A DNA stretch of 20,386 nt from an uncultured Megasphaera sp. GTDB taxonomy: Bacteria > Bacillota > Negativicutes > Veillonellales > Megasphaeraceae. Shown here in pieces: positions 1 to 7,080 of this stretch. The translations under genes were made by a program, and so were the position numbers. Numbering within the stretch: position 1 is the stretch's first letter; each line of letters begins with the position of its first letter. The DNA lies in NCBI GenBank assembly GCA_902464195.1, contig CABQJB010000015.1, positions 1-20,386 of the forward strand, given 5' to 3'. The notes beneath the pieces were generated by a model. That model had not been told where the DNA came from. It saw nothing but the letters and a program-made list of their open reading frames with translations, and did no database searches.

Positions 1-563
1 AGTTCTTCTTTTTCTTTGCCTATCATCATGGCCGGCGTTTCCTGGCCGCCTGTGACGGCTTCGTCGGACCAGGGCTGATCGCAGATGGCCATGAGATAGA
101 TGCCCAGGGCATGGGCCACGGCGTGCTTGGCCATCTGGACATCTTCAAAGACATCGGTCAGATCGAGAACCTGGCTGTCCGTCTGGAGCATGAGCAGATC
201 GATGATGCCCATATAGGAAAAGGATTCCATGGTCTGTGCCATGTCGTAGCGTTCGAGGTGAATCGTGCCGGCATAGATTTCTTCCGGGTTTTGTTTAGAC
301 GTATAATACGTATTGATGAGCAGCCGGTCGGCTGTCCGTTCGTAAATCCGCAGTACCAGGGCGTCTTCCTGGTCCGTATCGGTGTGGCGGCTGAAGGTCA
401 GCCGTTCCTGGGAGAGGAGGGTCGTCACCAGGCTCGGGGTCTTATACCATTTTCCGAATACTTCTACCCGCTTGGCCAGCCGCAGGTCGCCGGGCTTGCT
501 GCAGGTTGCATAATCAAAATAAGGGTCGTTGAAGAATATATCTCTAGGCCGCAATTTGGTCAT
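1..563 (-). CDS. Hypothetical protein, 5' part only (runs off left edge)
   Basis: An uninterrupted minus-strand reading frame starts at an ATG complementary to 561-563 and stays open for 187 codons to the window edge, so the C-terminus is missing. The protein begins MTKLRPRDIFFNDPYFDYA and is a soluble, mixed-charge polypeptide with no signal peptide or membrane segment in the visible part. An AGAAAGGA ribosome binding site lies 7-8 bases before the ATG, and a plausible promoter lies further upstream. Third-position GC bias matches metK and priA, which supports real coding. I do not recognise the family, and I see no catalytic motif. It is divergent from metK, with about 300 bp between the two starts. 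The plus-strand frame over the same bases is a mirror of this gene. Confidence 0.8.
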   Translation of the reverse strand, partial: MTKLRPRDIFFNDPYFDYATCSKPGDLRLAKRVEVFGKWYKTPSLVTTLLSQERLTFSRHTDTDQEDALVLRIYERTADRLLINTYYTSKQNPEEIYAGTIHLERYDMAQTMESFSYMGIIDLLMLQTDSQVLDLTDVFEDVQMAKHAVAHALGIYLMAICDQPWSDEAVTGGQETPAMMIGKEKEE

Positions 564-589
564 ATCTAATCATCCTTTCTATCTTTTAC

Positions 590-619
590 ATTATAACCCT
601 GCCCATGGGGCAACGTCTA
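590..619 (-). promoter_or_regulatory. Candidate promoter of the left-edge minus-strand gene
   Basis: On the minus strand a perfect TATAAT (complement of 590-595) is preceded, after an 18-bp spacer, by TAGACG (complement of 614-619), a four-of-six match to TTGACA. It sits about 27 bases before the ATG. Sequence inspection only. Confidence 0.5.
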
Positions 620-650
620 GTAGACAATGTTTTTTAGGCATAAAAAATAC

Positions 651-679
651 TTGCAAAATGAGCGGACTTGAATTATAAT
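651..679 (+). promoter_or_regulatory. Sigma-70-type promoter of the metK riboswitch leader
   Basis: TTGCAA at 651-656 and a perfect TATAAT at 674-679 are separated by exactly 17 bp. Transcription would begin near 686, some 15 bases before the first paired strand of the SAM riboswitch, which is the expected geometry. Confidence 0.75.
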
Positions 680-700
680 GGATAAGCAAACCAAATAAAG

Positions 701-799
701 AACCATCAAGAGACGACGGAGGGACTGGCCCTGTGATGTCGCAGCAACCTTCAGCTATGAAAGGTGCTAATTCCAGCAGTGATATACTGGCAGATGGGG
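701..799 (+). promoter_or_regulatory. SAM-I (S-box) riboswitch aptamer
   Basis: The leader carries the hallmark S-box blocks in order: ATCAAGAGA, then GGAGGGACTGGCCC, then GCAACC, then GGTGCTAATTCCAGCAG. The closing helix P1 is formed by CCATC (703-707) and GATGG (793-797). The class binds S-adenosylmethionine. Lying before metK, whose product makes SAM, it gives direct product feedback. A GGGG at 796-799 can alternatively pair with CCCC at 808-811, so the 3' side of P1 overlaps a candidate antiterminator. With SAM bound, P1 would hold this strand and allow the downstream terminator to form. Confidence 0.95.
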
Positions 800-807
800 A
801 TTAGAAG

Positions 808-845
808 CCCCTCTCATGAAGTCATGGATGAGGGGAATTTTTTTT
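808..845 (+). terminator. Attenuator terminator of the SAM riboswitch
   Basis: CCCCTC (808-813) pairs with GAGGGG (830-835), and an inner CATG/CATG helix extends the stem. The stem is followed two bases later by eight T residues (838-845). The metK Shine-Dalgarno AAGGAGG (846-852) comes immediately after, so this is a transcriptional rather than a translational switch. Confidence 0.85.
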
Positions 846-859
846 AAGGAGGATCACTC

Positions 860-2050
860 ATGGCTAAAAATCGTGAATTCTTTACATCCGAATCCGTCAC
901 CGAAGGCCATCCCGATAAAATGGCTGACCAGATTTCGGACAGCATTTTGGATGCCATTCTCGCAAAAGATAAAAACGCCCGCGTTGCCTGCGAAACACTG
1001 GTAACGACTGGCATGGTACACGTCGTCGGTGAAATTTCTACGACGTGCTACGTCGATATCCCGCACATCGTCCGCGAAACGATCCGCGAAATCGGTTATA
1101 CCCGCGCTAAATATGGTTTTGATTGCGACACCTGCGGCGTCCTCGTTTCCCTGGACGAACAGTCCCCGGACATCGCTATGGGCGTCGACGATGCCTTGGA
1201 AAAGAAGGAAGGCAATACGGATAAGTTCGATACCATCGGTGCTGGTGACCAGGGCATGATGTTCGGCTATGCCACCAATGAAACGGACGACTACATGCCG
1301 CTGCCGATTTCCCTGGCACACCGCCTGGCACGCCGCCTGGCCAAAGTCCGCAAAGACGGCACCTTGCCGTATCTCCGTCCCGATGGCAAGACCCAGGTCA
1401 CTGTCGAATATGAAGACGGTAAACCGGTCCGCATCGACACCATTGTCATTTCGGCACAGCACAGCCCTGAAGTCGGCCGCGAACAGATTGAAAGCGACCT
1501 TCTCGAATTCGTCATCAAACCGGAACTGCCGGAAGGCTTGTTCGACGACAAGACGAAACTCTTCATCAACCCGACTGGCCGTTTCGTCATCGGCGGTCCT
1601 CAGGGCGACTCGGGCCTCACAGGCCGTAAGATCATCGTCGACACCTATGGCGGCATGGCTCGTCATGGCGGCGGTGCTTTCTCCGGCAAGGACCCCACAA
1701 AAGTCGACCGTTCGGCCGCTTATGCAGCCCGTTACGTCGCCAAGAACGTCGTCGCTGCCGGCCTGGCCGATAAATGCGAAATCCAGCTGGCTTATGCCAT
1801 CGGCGTAGCCCGCCCGGTTTCCATTCACGTCGAAACCTTCGGTACAGGTAAAGTCCCGAACGAAAAAATCGTCGAACTCATCGAAAAGAACTTCGACCTC
1901 CGTCCGGCTGGCATCATCGCCATGCTCGACTTGCAGCGCCCGATTTACAAACAGACCGCTGCCTATGGCCACTTCGGCCGCAACGACCTCGACCTGCCTT
2001 GGGAAAAGACAGACAAAGCCGAAACGCTCCGCAAAGAAGCCGGCTTATAA
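860..2050 (+). CDS. metK: S-adenosylmethionine synthetase
   Basis: Makes S-adenosylmethionine from methionine and ATP, the cell's main methyl donor; cytosolic, normally a tetramer. The 396-residue product is the standard family length and starts MAKNREFFTSESVTEGHPDK, with the substrate-binding GHPDK box. It also shows the GAGDQGMMFGY ATP-site signature near residue 120 and the glycine-rich GGGAFSGKDPTKVDRSAAY block near 265. The ATG is set by AAGGAGG seven bases upstream. It is a single-gene unit: its own promoter and SAM-I riboswitch precede it, and a long stem-loop follows. The riboflavin synthases encoded in this window do not need SAM, but RsmB and RlmN here both consume it. Confidence 0.98.
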   Translation: MAKNREFFTSESVTEGHPDKMADQISDSILDAILAKDKNARVACETLVTTGMVHVVGEISTTCYVDIPHIVRETIREIGYTRAKYGFDCDTCGVLVSLDEQSPDIAMGVDDALEKKEGNTDKFDTIGAGDQGMMFGYATNETDDYMPLPISLAHRLARRLAKVRKDGTLPYLRPDGKTQVTVEYEDGKPVRIDTIVISAQHSPEVGREQIESDLLEFVIKPELPEGLFDDKTKLFINPTGRFVIGGPQGDSGLTGRKIIVDTYGGMARHGGGAFSGKDPTKVDRSAAYAARYVAKNVVAAGLADKCEIQLAYAIGVARPVSIHVETFGTGKVPNEKIVELIEKNFDLRPAGIIAMLDLQRPIYKQTAAYGHFGRNDLDLPWEKTDKAETLRKEAGL

Positions 2051-2079
2051 GAGGCAGTTCGATAAAATGAACATTCAGA

Positions 2080-2110
2080 AAAGGGCTTGTCGCACGACGA
2101 CAAGCCCTTT
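2080..2110 (+). terminator. Stem-loop after metK, probable terminator
   Basis: A perfect 13-bp stem, AAAGGGCTTGTCG (2080-2092) with its complement at 2098-2110, encloses a 5-base loop. The tail is AAAGTTGTT rather than a clean T-run, so termination in the plus direction is likely but not textbook. Confidence 0.6.
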
Positions 2111-2211
2111 AAAGTTGTTAGTGGCTAGCAGTTAGTTGTTAGCGGATGGCTTTAAATTTGAAGGTTTTCTCTGCAAACTACAAACTCTGTGCTACAAACC
2201 ATAAAGTAAAC

Positions 2212-2252
2212 GGGGTCTCGCATGATGGCAAAAAGCTTCGTGCGACAGCCCC
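2212..2252 (+). repeat. Inverted repeat just before priA
   Basis: GGGG (2212-2215) pairs with CCCC (2249-2252), and TCGCATGA (2218-2225) pairs with TCGTGCGA (2238-2245) with one G-T wobble, around a 12-base loop. Its outer arm lies 6 bases from the priA Shine-Dalgarno. The 100 bp before it (2111-2211) is a low-complexity GTTAGT/TACAAAC-rich stretch with no gene. Together with the stem at 2080-2110 it looks like a non-coding repetitive block; any effect on priA expression is speculation. Confidence 0.5.
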
Positions 2253-2271
2253 ACACAAAGGAGGTGTCTTT

Positions 2272-4629
2272 TTGATTGCTGAAATCATCATCAATACGAC
2301 GGCCAAGCGGCTGCAGCAGACTTTTTCCTATACTGTTCCCGATGGTCTGGCCGTCCGCGTCGGCAGCCGCGTCCTCGTGCCTTTTGGTCATCGCCGGGAA
2401 GAGGGCATCGTCGTCGCCCTTCATGAACAGCTGGACGAGCCGGCCGGTTTCACCCTGAAGCCCGTCGAAGCCTTGCTTTCGACGCAGACCGGCTTCCAGG
2501 AAGAAATGATCCGCACGGCCCTCTGGATCCGCGACTACTATGTTTGCAACCTTTCTGAAGCCCTGCGGCTCTTCATGATCGACAAGAAGGGCCTGGTTCG
2601 CCAGGACCTCTTATCCGTCGGCCCGGCTGTGCCTGTGAGTCCCGAAGGCCGGCAACTCCAGGCCTATGTCGCCGATAAGGGGAGCCGTGAAAAGACAAGC
2701 CTTGTCCGCCGTTTCGGCAGGGACCTCGTCGAGACGGCCCTGACTCATCAAGTCCTGACCAGCCGGACTTATTACAAGAACCAGATTGCCGACAAGATGG
2801 AAGACTGGCTTTCCTTCGTCCACGATGATGACGAAGACATCCTCCACGGCCGGCGGCGCCAGCAGGAATTGCTCCAGGCCTTGAAAGAGAAGGGGGAAGG
2901 GGCCGTTTCCTATTGGCAGGGCCAGGGCTACAGCCGCGACCTCATGCGCCGCCTCTGTGCGACGGGCCTGGCCCGCTGGAGCCAGCGGCCGGCCAGGACG
3001 ACGAATATCCTGCCGACCCTTTCCGGTGATGTCCCTTTTACGCTGACGCCGGAACAACAACGGGCAGTTAAAGTTATCGGAAGCGATGAATATGGAAAAA
3101 CCTACGTTCTCCACGGTATCACCGGCAGCGGCAAGACCGAAGTCTATATGCAGCTGGCCAGCCAGGTCCTGAAAGAAGGCCGGCAGGTCGTCGTCTTAGT
3201 GCCGGAAATCGCCTTGACTGGCCAGATTGTCCGCCGTTTCCTGCGCCGCTTCGGCGATGATGTCGTCGTCATGCACAGCCAGCTTTCTCAGGGGGAGAAA
3301 CGCAACAACTGGCTGCGCATGCAGAACGGGACGAGCCACATCTGTATCGGAGCCCGGTCGGCTGTCTTCACAGCTGCCCAGTCCATCGGCCTGTTCATCG
3401 TCGACGAAGCCCATGACAGTTCGTATAAGCAGGATGAAGCGCCGCGCTATCATGCCGTCGCTGTGGCCAGACAGCGGGCTGCCTACTACGGCTGTCCCGT
3501 CATCCTGGGCAGTGCCACGCCGGCCCTGGGTGACTACTATAAGGCCCTAAAAGGCGACTACGTCCTGGTCGAGCTGACTGAGCGCGTCGGCCAGCGGCCC
3601 CTGCCTTCGGTCCAGGTCGTCGACATGCGCGATGAATTGGCCCGCGGGAACTACCGCGTCGTATCCGACACCTTATTAGACCTCCTGGAAGAGACACTGG
3701 CAGCCCGGCAGCAGGCCATCATCCTCCTGAACCGCCGCGGCTTCTCGACATTCGTCATGTGCCGCAAGTGCGGCTATGTCGTCAAATGTGATACGTGCGA
3801 CGTGGCCATGGTCTACCATCGCCAGGCCGCCCACCTGCGCTGCCATTACTGCGATGCCGAAAAGCCCGTGCCGACGGTTTGCCCGTCGTGTGGCAGCAAA
3901 TACATCAAATTCTTTGGCAGCGGCACGGAAAAAGTAGAACAGCAGCTCCACGAACTCCTGCCATCGGCGCGCATCGTCCGCCTCGATCAGGATACGACCA
4001 GCCGCAAACACAGCGGCGACCGCATCATCGAAGCCTTCCGCCGCCATGAATACGATATCCTCCTGGGGACGCAGATGGTCGCTAAAGGACACGACTTCCC
4101 TGGTGTCAGTGCCGTCGGTATCTTATCGGCTGACAGCCTGCTCAATATCCCGGCCTACTGGGCCGGGGAACGGACCTTCCAGCTCCTGACCCAGGCGGCT
4201 GGAAGGGCTGGCCGCGGTGATATCCCGGGCCGCGTTGTCATGCAGACCTACGCACCGGACCACTACGTCATCCAGTGCGCTGCCCGTCAGGATTATCGGG
4301 CCTTTTATGACCAGGAAATCCAGTTCCGGAAAGAATTGGGTTATCCGCCGTTCCAGGAAATGGCCAAGATTTTAGTCCAGGACGAATCGGAAGAACAAGT
4401 CTGGCGCAAAGCCAACGACGTCGCCGCGGCCCTGAACAGCTGGAACCGGGACCATGGCGATGAAGTGGCCGTCATCGGCCCCTACGAAGACGTCATCAAG
4501 AAGATACGCAATAAATACCGCCTGGTCCTGTCCCTGACCGGAAAAGACCTGACAGCCATCAAAAAAGCCATGCAGCATCTCCCGGCCTGCTGGCAGACCG
4601 GCGTCCTCATCGACGTAGATCCCGTATAA
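2272..4629 (+). CDS. priA: Primosomal replication-restart helicase PriA
   Basis: A 3'-to-5' superfamily 2 DNA helicase that recognises stalled forks and reloads the replisome. The 785-residue protein has an N-terminal fork-binding domain (IAEIIINTTAKRLQQTFSY onward), Walker A GITGSGKTEVY near 281-291 and DEAH at 378-381. A cysteine-rich zinc-binding insertion follows at about 497-540 (CRKC, CDTC, CHYC, CPSC), then the C-terminal helicase lobe with QAAGRAGRG. I place the start at TTG 2272 because AAAGGAGGTG lies 5-8 bases upstream and the next residues align with the usual PriA N-terminus. The frame is open back to an ATG at 2146, but that 42-residue extension is not PriA-like. Downstream, def would normally follow at once; here nearly 1 kb intervenes. 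Confidence 0.96.
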   Translation: MIAEIIINTTAKRLQQTFSYTVPDGLAVRVGSRVLVPFGHRREEGIVVALHEQLDEPAGFTLKPVEALLSTQTGFQEEMIRTALWIRDYYVCNLSEALRLFMIDKKGLVRQDLLSVGPAVPVSPEGRQLQAYVADKGSREKTSLVRRFGRDLVETALTHQVLTSRTYYKNQIADKMEDWLSFVHDDDEDILHGRRRQQELLQALKEKGEGAVSYWQGQGYSRDLMRRLCATGLARWSQRPARTTNILPTLSGDVPFTLTPEQQRAVKVIGSDEYGKTYVLHGITGSGKTEVYMQLASQVLKEGRQVVVLVPEIALTGQIVRRFLRRFGDDVVVMHSQLSQGEKRNNWLRMQNGTSHICIGARSAVFTAAQSIGLFIVDEAHDSSYKQDEAPRYHAVAVARQRAAYYGCPVILGSATPALGDYYKALKGDYVLVELTERVGQRPLPSVQVVDMRDELARGNYRVVSDTLLDLLEETLAARQQAIILLNRRGFSTFVMCRKCGYVVKCDTCDVAMVYHRQAAHLRCHYCDAEKPVPTVCPSCGSKYIKFFGSGTEKVEQQLHELLPSARIVRLDQDTTSRKHSGDRIIEAFRRHEYDILLGTQMVAKGHDFPGVSAVGILSADSLLNIPAYWAGERTFQLLTQAAGRAGRGDIPGRVVMQTYAPDHYVIQCAARQDYRAFYDQEIQFRKELGYPPFQEMAKILVQDESEEQVWRKANDVAAALNSWNRDHGDEVAVIGPYEDVIKKIRNKYRLVLSLTGKDLTAIKKAMQHLPACWQTGVLIDVDPV

Positions 4630-4698
4630 TCCTTTATAATCGTACCTGCCTTTTCAGCCCATCCGTGATATGAGCACATTCCCACATCAGGTAGAAAC

Positions 4699-4852
4699 GG
4701 GCGCCCCACGTGGCGCCCCTACAGGGATTTTACGGAATCCCTGTAGGGGCTCGCACGTGGCGAGCCCGCTACAGGGTATGTGTGCTTTCCCGGCCAGGTT
4801 GCTGAGAAATCATCCACATTTCTAACGGGTGCTTACGTGGCGATTCCTACAG
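4699..4852 (+). repeat. Palindromic repeat cluster (REP-like), three hairpins
   Basis: Three stems follow each other. GGGCGCC (4699-4705) pairs with GGCGCCC (4712-4718). GCCCCTACAGGGATT (4715-4729) pairs perfectly with 4736-4750 around TTACGG. GGGCTCGC (4747-4754) pairs with GCGAGCCC (4760-4767). The motif ACGTGGCG followed within 3-6 bases by CTACAG occurs three times, beginning at 4708, 4755 and 4835. This has the build of an extragenic dispersed palindromic element and contains no reading frame of note. From the stop of priA to 4698 I see only plain intergenic sequence and no clear terminator. Confidence 0.75.
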
Positions 4853-4871
4853 TGCAAAATAAAAAATGAAA

Positions 4872-4941
4872 GAAGCACTCTGAGAAATTTCATGGCCAGC
4901 GCCCTTCAGGATACGTCCGGAACCGTTCTCAGTGTTACTTC
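4872..4941. repeat. Imperfect inverted repeat in the priA-def gap
   Basis: GAAGCACTCTGAGAA (4872-4886) is nearly complementary to 4926-4941 (TTCTCAG followed by TGTTACTTC), enclosing about 40 bases. It could be a leader fold or the remnant of an older element. It is not a T-box: the conserved T-box bulge sequence is absent. Function unknown. Confidence 0.35.
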
Positions 4942-4954
4942 TTCCATTGCTGAC

Positions 4955-5076
4955 AATGTAACATAGCTTTATAAATGTTGTCAATGAAGACAGAAAAAAA
5001 TGGGCCATTTCAGGCAATTCTGATGAATCTATAGCATTTCTGGCGATTTCATACTATAATAGAAAAGAATAAGCAT
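4955..5076 (+). repeat. Left 122-bp direct repeat flanking the small element
   Basis: Bases 4955-5076 are identical, without a single mismatch, to 5435-5556, exactly 480 bp away. The identity starts at AATGTAACATAGC and ends at AATAAGCAT, precisely at the two ends of the inverted-repeat element. That is the pattern of a target-site duplication. This copy includes the same TATAAT (5055-5060) as the def-proximal copy. Confidence 0.9.
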
Positions 5077-5434
5077 CGGGAGTTTGACACTTAATTTATA
5101 AAAAAATGCCCATGAAGCCAGTAAATTAGCGCATCTTCACGTCAAGTATTTTGTTTTTTTGTGTGCTATATTCAACTATATCTTGCTATGCGTATTAACT
5201 TGTAGTATAATTTTATTTGAATATATTTTCAACACATACATCATCGGTAGAAATACTTTTTTATAGCCTCTAATCCTAAACAGATAGGTTTTGTGCGACT
5301 CTACCTTAAATTTGATAAATTTAATAATCCTCCAGATAATATAGCACATATCGAAACCAAATCATAAATACTCACAGGGCGCATAACCACGCCATTTGTG
5401 AGCATTTTTTATTTTCAAAAGTGTCAAACTCGGG
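5077..5434. mobile_element. 358-bp MITE-like element with terminal inverted repeats
   Basis: The left end reads CGGGAGTTTGACACTT and the right end, reverse-complemented, reads CCCGAGTTTGACACTT, matching at 14 of 16 positions. A weaker ungapped similarity continues inward, with AAAAAATGC on both sides about 25-33 bases in. The interior is AT-rich and has no open reading frame of useful length, hence no transposase: a non-autonomous miniature inverted-repeat element. It sits between perfect 122-bp direct repeats. Such long, variable target duplications are known for the IS1634/IS1549 group of insertion sequences, which is therefore my candidate parent family (inference). It splits the normally adjacent priA and def. 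Confidence 0.8.
5371..5410 (+). terminator. Terminator-like hairpin inside the element
   Basis: CTCACA (5371-5376) pairs with TGTGAG (5397-5402), with an inner GGCG/CGCC helix, followed by CA and six T residues (5405-5410). It would stop transcription entering from the left, before the def promoter copy. Confidence 0.5.
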
Positions 5435-5556
5435 AATGTAACATAGCTTTATAAATGTTGTCAATGAAGACAGAAAAAAATGGGCCATTTCAGGCAATTC
5501 TGATGAATCTATAGCATTTCTGGCGATTTCATACTATAATAGAAAAGAATAAGCAT
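5435..5556 (+). repeat. Right 122-bp direct repeat, containing the def promoter region
   Basis: Exact copy of 4955-5076. It ends 29 bases before the def ATG, so it supplies the immediate upstream region of def, including a TATAAT box. Confidence 0.9.
5535..5540 (+). promoter_or_regulatory. -10 box of the probable def promoter
   Basis: A perfect TATAAT lies 45 bases before the def start. No good TTGACA match is found at the right distance, so the promoter is either activator-assisted or the -35 is weak. An identical copy stands at 5055-5060. Confidence 0.5.
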
Positions 5557-5585
5557 TTTTACTATTACAATGAGGTGAAAGTTAC

Positions 5586-6047
5586 ATGGCAGTACTTACT
5601 ATTATTAAAGCCGGGGATCCCGTTCTGAAAGCGACGGCGAAACCCGTTACGAAAGTGAATAAACATATAAAGAAATTGCTCGATGACATGGCAGAAACGA
5701 TGTATGCTGCTGAAGGCGTCGGCTTAGCTGCGCCGCAGGTCAATGAATCGCTGCAGCTCATCGTCCTCGACGACGGCAACGGCCTCATCGAGCTCATCAA
5801 TCCGGAAATCCTGGAAAAGTCGGACGAAACCAATGTCGACACCGAAGGCTGCCTGAGTATCCCCGGATATTACGGCAAGGTGGAACGGGCTTCCAAAATC
5901 AAGGTCCGTTCGCTGACGCGCCACGGCAAGACTGTCATCTATGAACCGGAAGGTTTCCTGGCCCGCATTTTCCAGCATGAAATCGACCATCTCTATGGGC
6001 ATCTGTTCATCGAAAAGGCGACGGATTTACAGAAAGTAGGGAACTAA
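5586..6047 (+). CDS. def: Peptide deformylase
   Basis: Removes the formyl group from the initiator methionine of nascent proteins; a cytosolic metalloenzyme acting at the ribosome. The 153-residue protein has the three family motifs: GVGLAAPQ (44-51), EGCLS (87-91) with the metal-binding Cys89, and HEIDH (131-135), giving both metal-binding histidines and the catalytic glutamate. The short length and sequence suit a compact deformylase. GAGGTGA stands 7 bases before the ATG. The stop overlaps the fmt start as TAATG, so the two opposing activities (adding and removing formyl) are translationally coupled. The upstream region lies inside a transposition-generated direct repeat. Confidence 0.97.
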   Translation: MAVLTIIKAGDPVLKATAKPVTKVNKHIKKLLDDMAETMYAAEGVGLAAPQVNESLQLIVLDDGNGLIELINPEILEKSDETNVDTEGCLSIPGYYGKVERASKIKVRSLTRHGKTVIYEPEGFLARIFQHEIDHLYGHLFIEKATDLQKVGN

Positions 6048-6982
6048 TGGATAAGTTACGTATCGTATTCATGGGGACGCCGGACTTTTCCGTCCCGTCC
6101 CTGGAAAGCCTGGCCCAGGCTGGCTATGACATCGCCGCTGTCTACAGCCAGCCCGATAAACAGCGGGGACGCGGCAAGAAGGTGACTTTCTCGCCGGTCA
6201 AGGAAAAGGCCCTGGAACTGGGGATTCCCGTCTTCCAGCCCGATTCCATGCGCAGTGACGACGTCATCGAACAGCTCCGCAGCCTGGCGCCGGACGTCAT
6301 CATCGTCATCGCTTACGGCAAAATCTTGCCGAAAGCCGTCCTGGACATCCCGAAATACGGCTGCCTCAACGTGCACGGCTCGCTGCTGCCGAAGTACCGC
6401 GGTGCCGCCCCAATCCAGTATGCCATCAAGGATGGCGAAGCCGAAAGCGGCGTGACCATCATGCTCCTCGACGAAGGTATGGATACGGGGAAGATGTTGA
6501 AAAAAGCGGCCATTCCCCTGGAGGCCAAGGAAACGACAGGGACTCTCTTCGATAAATTATCCATCCTTGGCGCCCAGACCCTGCTCGACGTCCTGACCGA
6601 CCTGGCTGGTTATGAAAGCCGCGCCGTCGCCCAGGATGAAAGCCAGGCGACGTATACGGCTAAGATCACCAAAGAAGAAGCCCGCCTCGACTGGTCTCAG
6701 GATGCGATCGTCTTGGAACGGCTTATCCGGACGCTGGATCCCCATCCCGGCGCCTATACGATTTGCCAGGATGGGAAACGCCTGAAAATCTGGGCGGCTG
6801 ATGTCGTCGAAGGGGCGCAGGCTGCGCCGGGTACGGTATTATCGGTGACTAAGAAACAATTCACCGTCCAGACTGGGAAAGGGGCTTTGCGCATTCGCGA
6901 AGTCCAGCCCGAAAGCCGCAAGCGTATGGCTGCTGCCCAATATCTGCAAAGCGCAGCCTTGACGGCCGGTGAATTATTATAA
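6047..6982 (+). CDS. fmt: Methionyl-tRNA formyltransferase
   Basis: Transfers a formyl group from 10-formyltetrahydrofolate to Met-tRNA for initiation. The 311-residue product opens MDKLRIVFMGTPDFSVPSLE. It has the folate-binding and catalytic segment NVHGSLLPKYRGAAPIQ with Asn108 and His110, and then LLDEGMDTGKM with the expected catalytic aspartate. The C-terminal tRNA-binding OB-fold covers roughly 205-311. The start overlaps the def stop by one base, and the ribosome binding site lies inside the end of def (AAAGTAGGG). The next gene, rsmB, lies 98 bp downstream, separated by a weak stem-loop. Confidence 0.97.
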   Translation: MDKLRIVFMGTPDFSVPSLESLAQAGYDIAAVYSQPDKQRGRGKKVTFSPVKEKALELGIPVFQPDSMRSDDVIEQLRSLAPDVIIVIAYGKILPKAVLDIPKYGCLNVHGSLLPKYRGAAPIQYAIKDGEAESGVTIMLLDEGMDTGKMLKKAAIPLEAKETTGTLFDKLSILGAQTLLDVLTDLAGYESRAVAQDESQATYTAKITKEEARLDWSQDAIVLERLIRTLDPHPGAYTICQDGKRLKIWAADVVEGAQAAPGTVLSVTKKQFTVQTGKGALRIREVQPESRKRMAAAQYLQSAALTAGELL

Positions 6983-7000
6983 ATGACTCAGTGCAGAGAA

Positions 7001-7040
7001 GCGGGACAACTGCCGCAAAGAAGACGGTTGCCCTGCTTTT
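7001..7040 (+). terminator. Imperfect stem-loop between fmt and rsmB
   Basis: GCGGGACAACTG (7001-7012) pairs with CGGTTGCCCTGC (7025-7036), with one mismatch and two wobble pairs. Four T residues follow. It is a weak terminator or a processing site; partial readthrough into rsmB is likely. Confidence 0.4.
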
Positions 7041-7080
7041 GTGCTGTTCACTACTGCTTTAAAAGAACAGGGAGGAACCC

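Noticed and set aside
111..569. Plus-strand reading frame of 152 codons
   Set aside because: It mirrors the minus-strand gene at 1-563, which has a ribosome binding site, promoter and better codon pattern.
854..1972. Long minus-strand reading frame opposite metK
   Set aside because: Antisense shadow of a GC-biased gene; its protein resembles nothing and metK is certain.
2146..2271. 42-residue N-terminal extension of PriA
   Set aside because: Runs through a low-complexity, hairpin-rich stretch, has no ribosome binding site, and is not PriA-like; TTG 2272 has a strong one.
4872..4941. Possible T-box leader before def
   Set aside because: The conserved T-box bulge and specifier structure are absent, and def is not a usual T-box target.
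4955..5556. CRISPR-like repeat pair
   Set aside because: Only two copies, 122 bp each, with a 358-bp interval bearing inverted ends; this is a transposition footprint, not an array.
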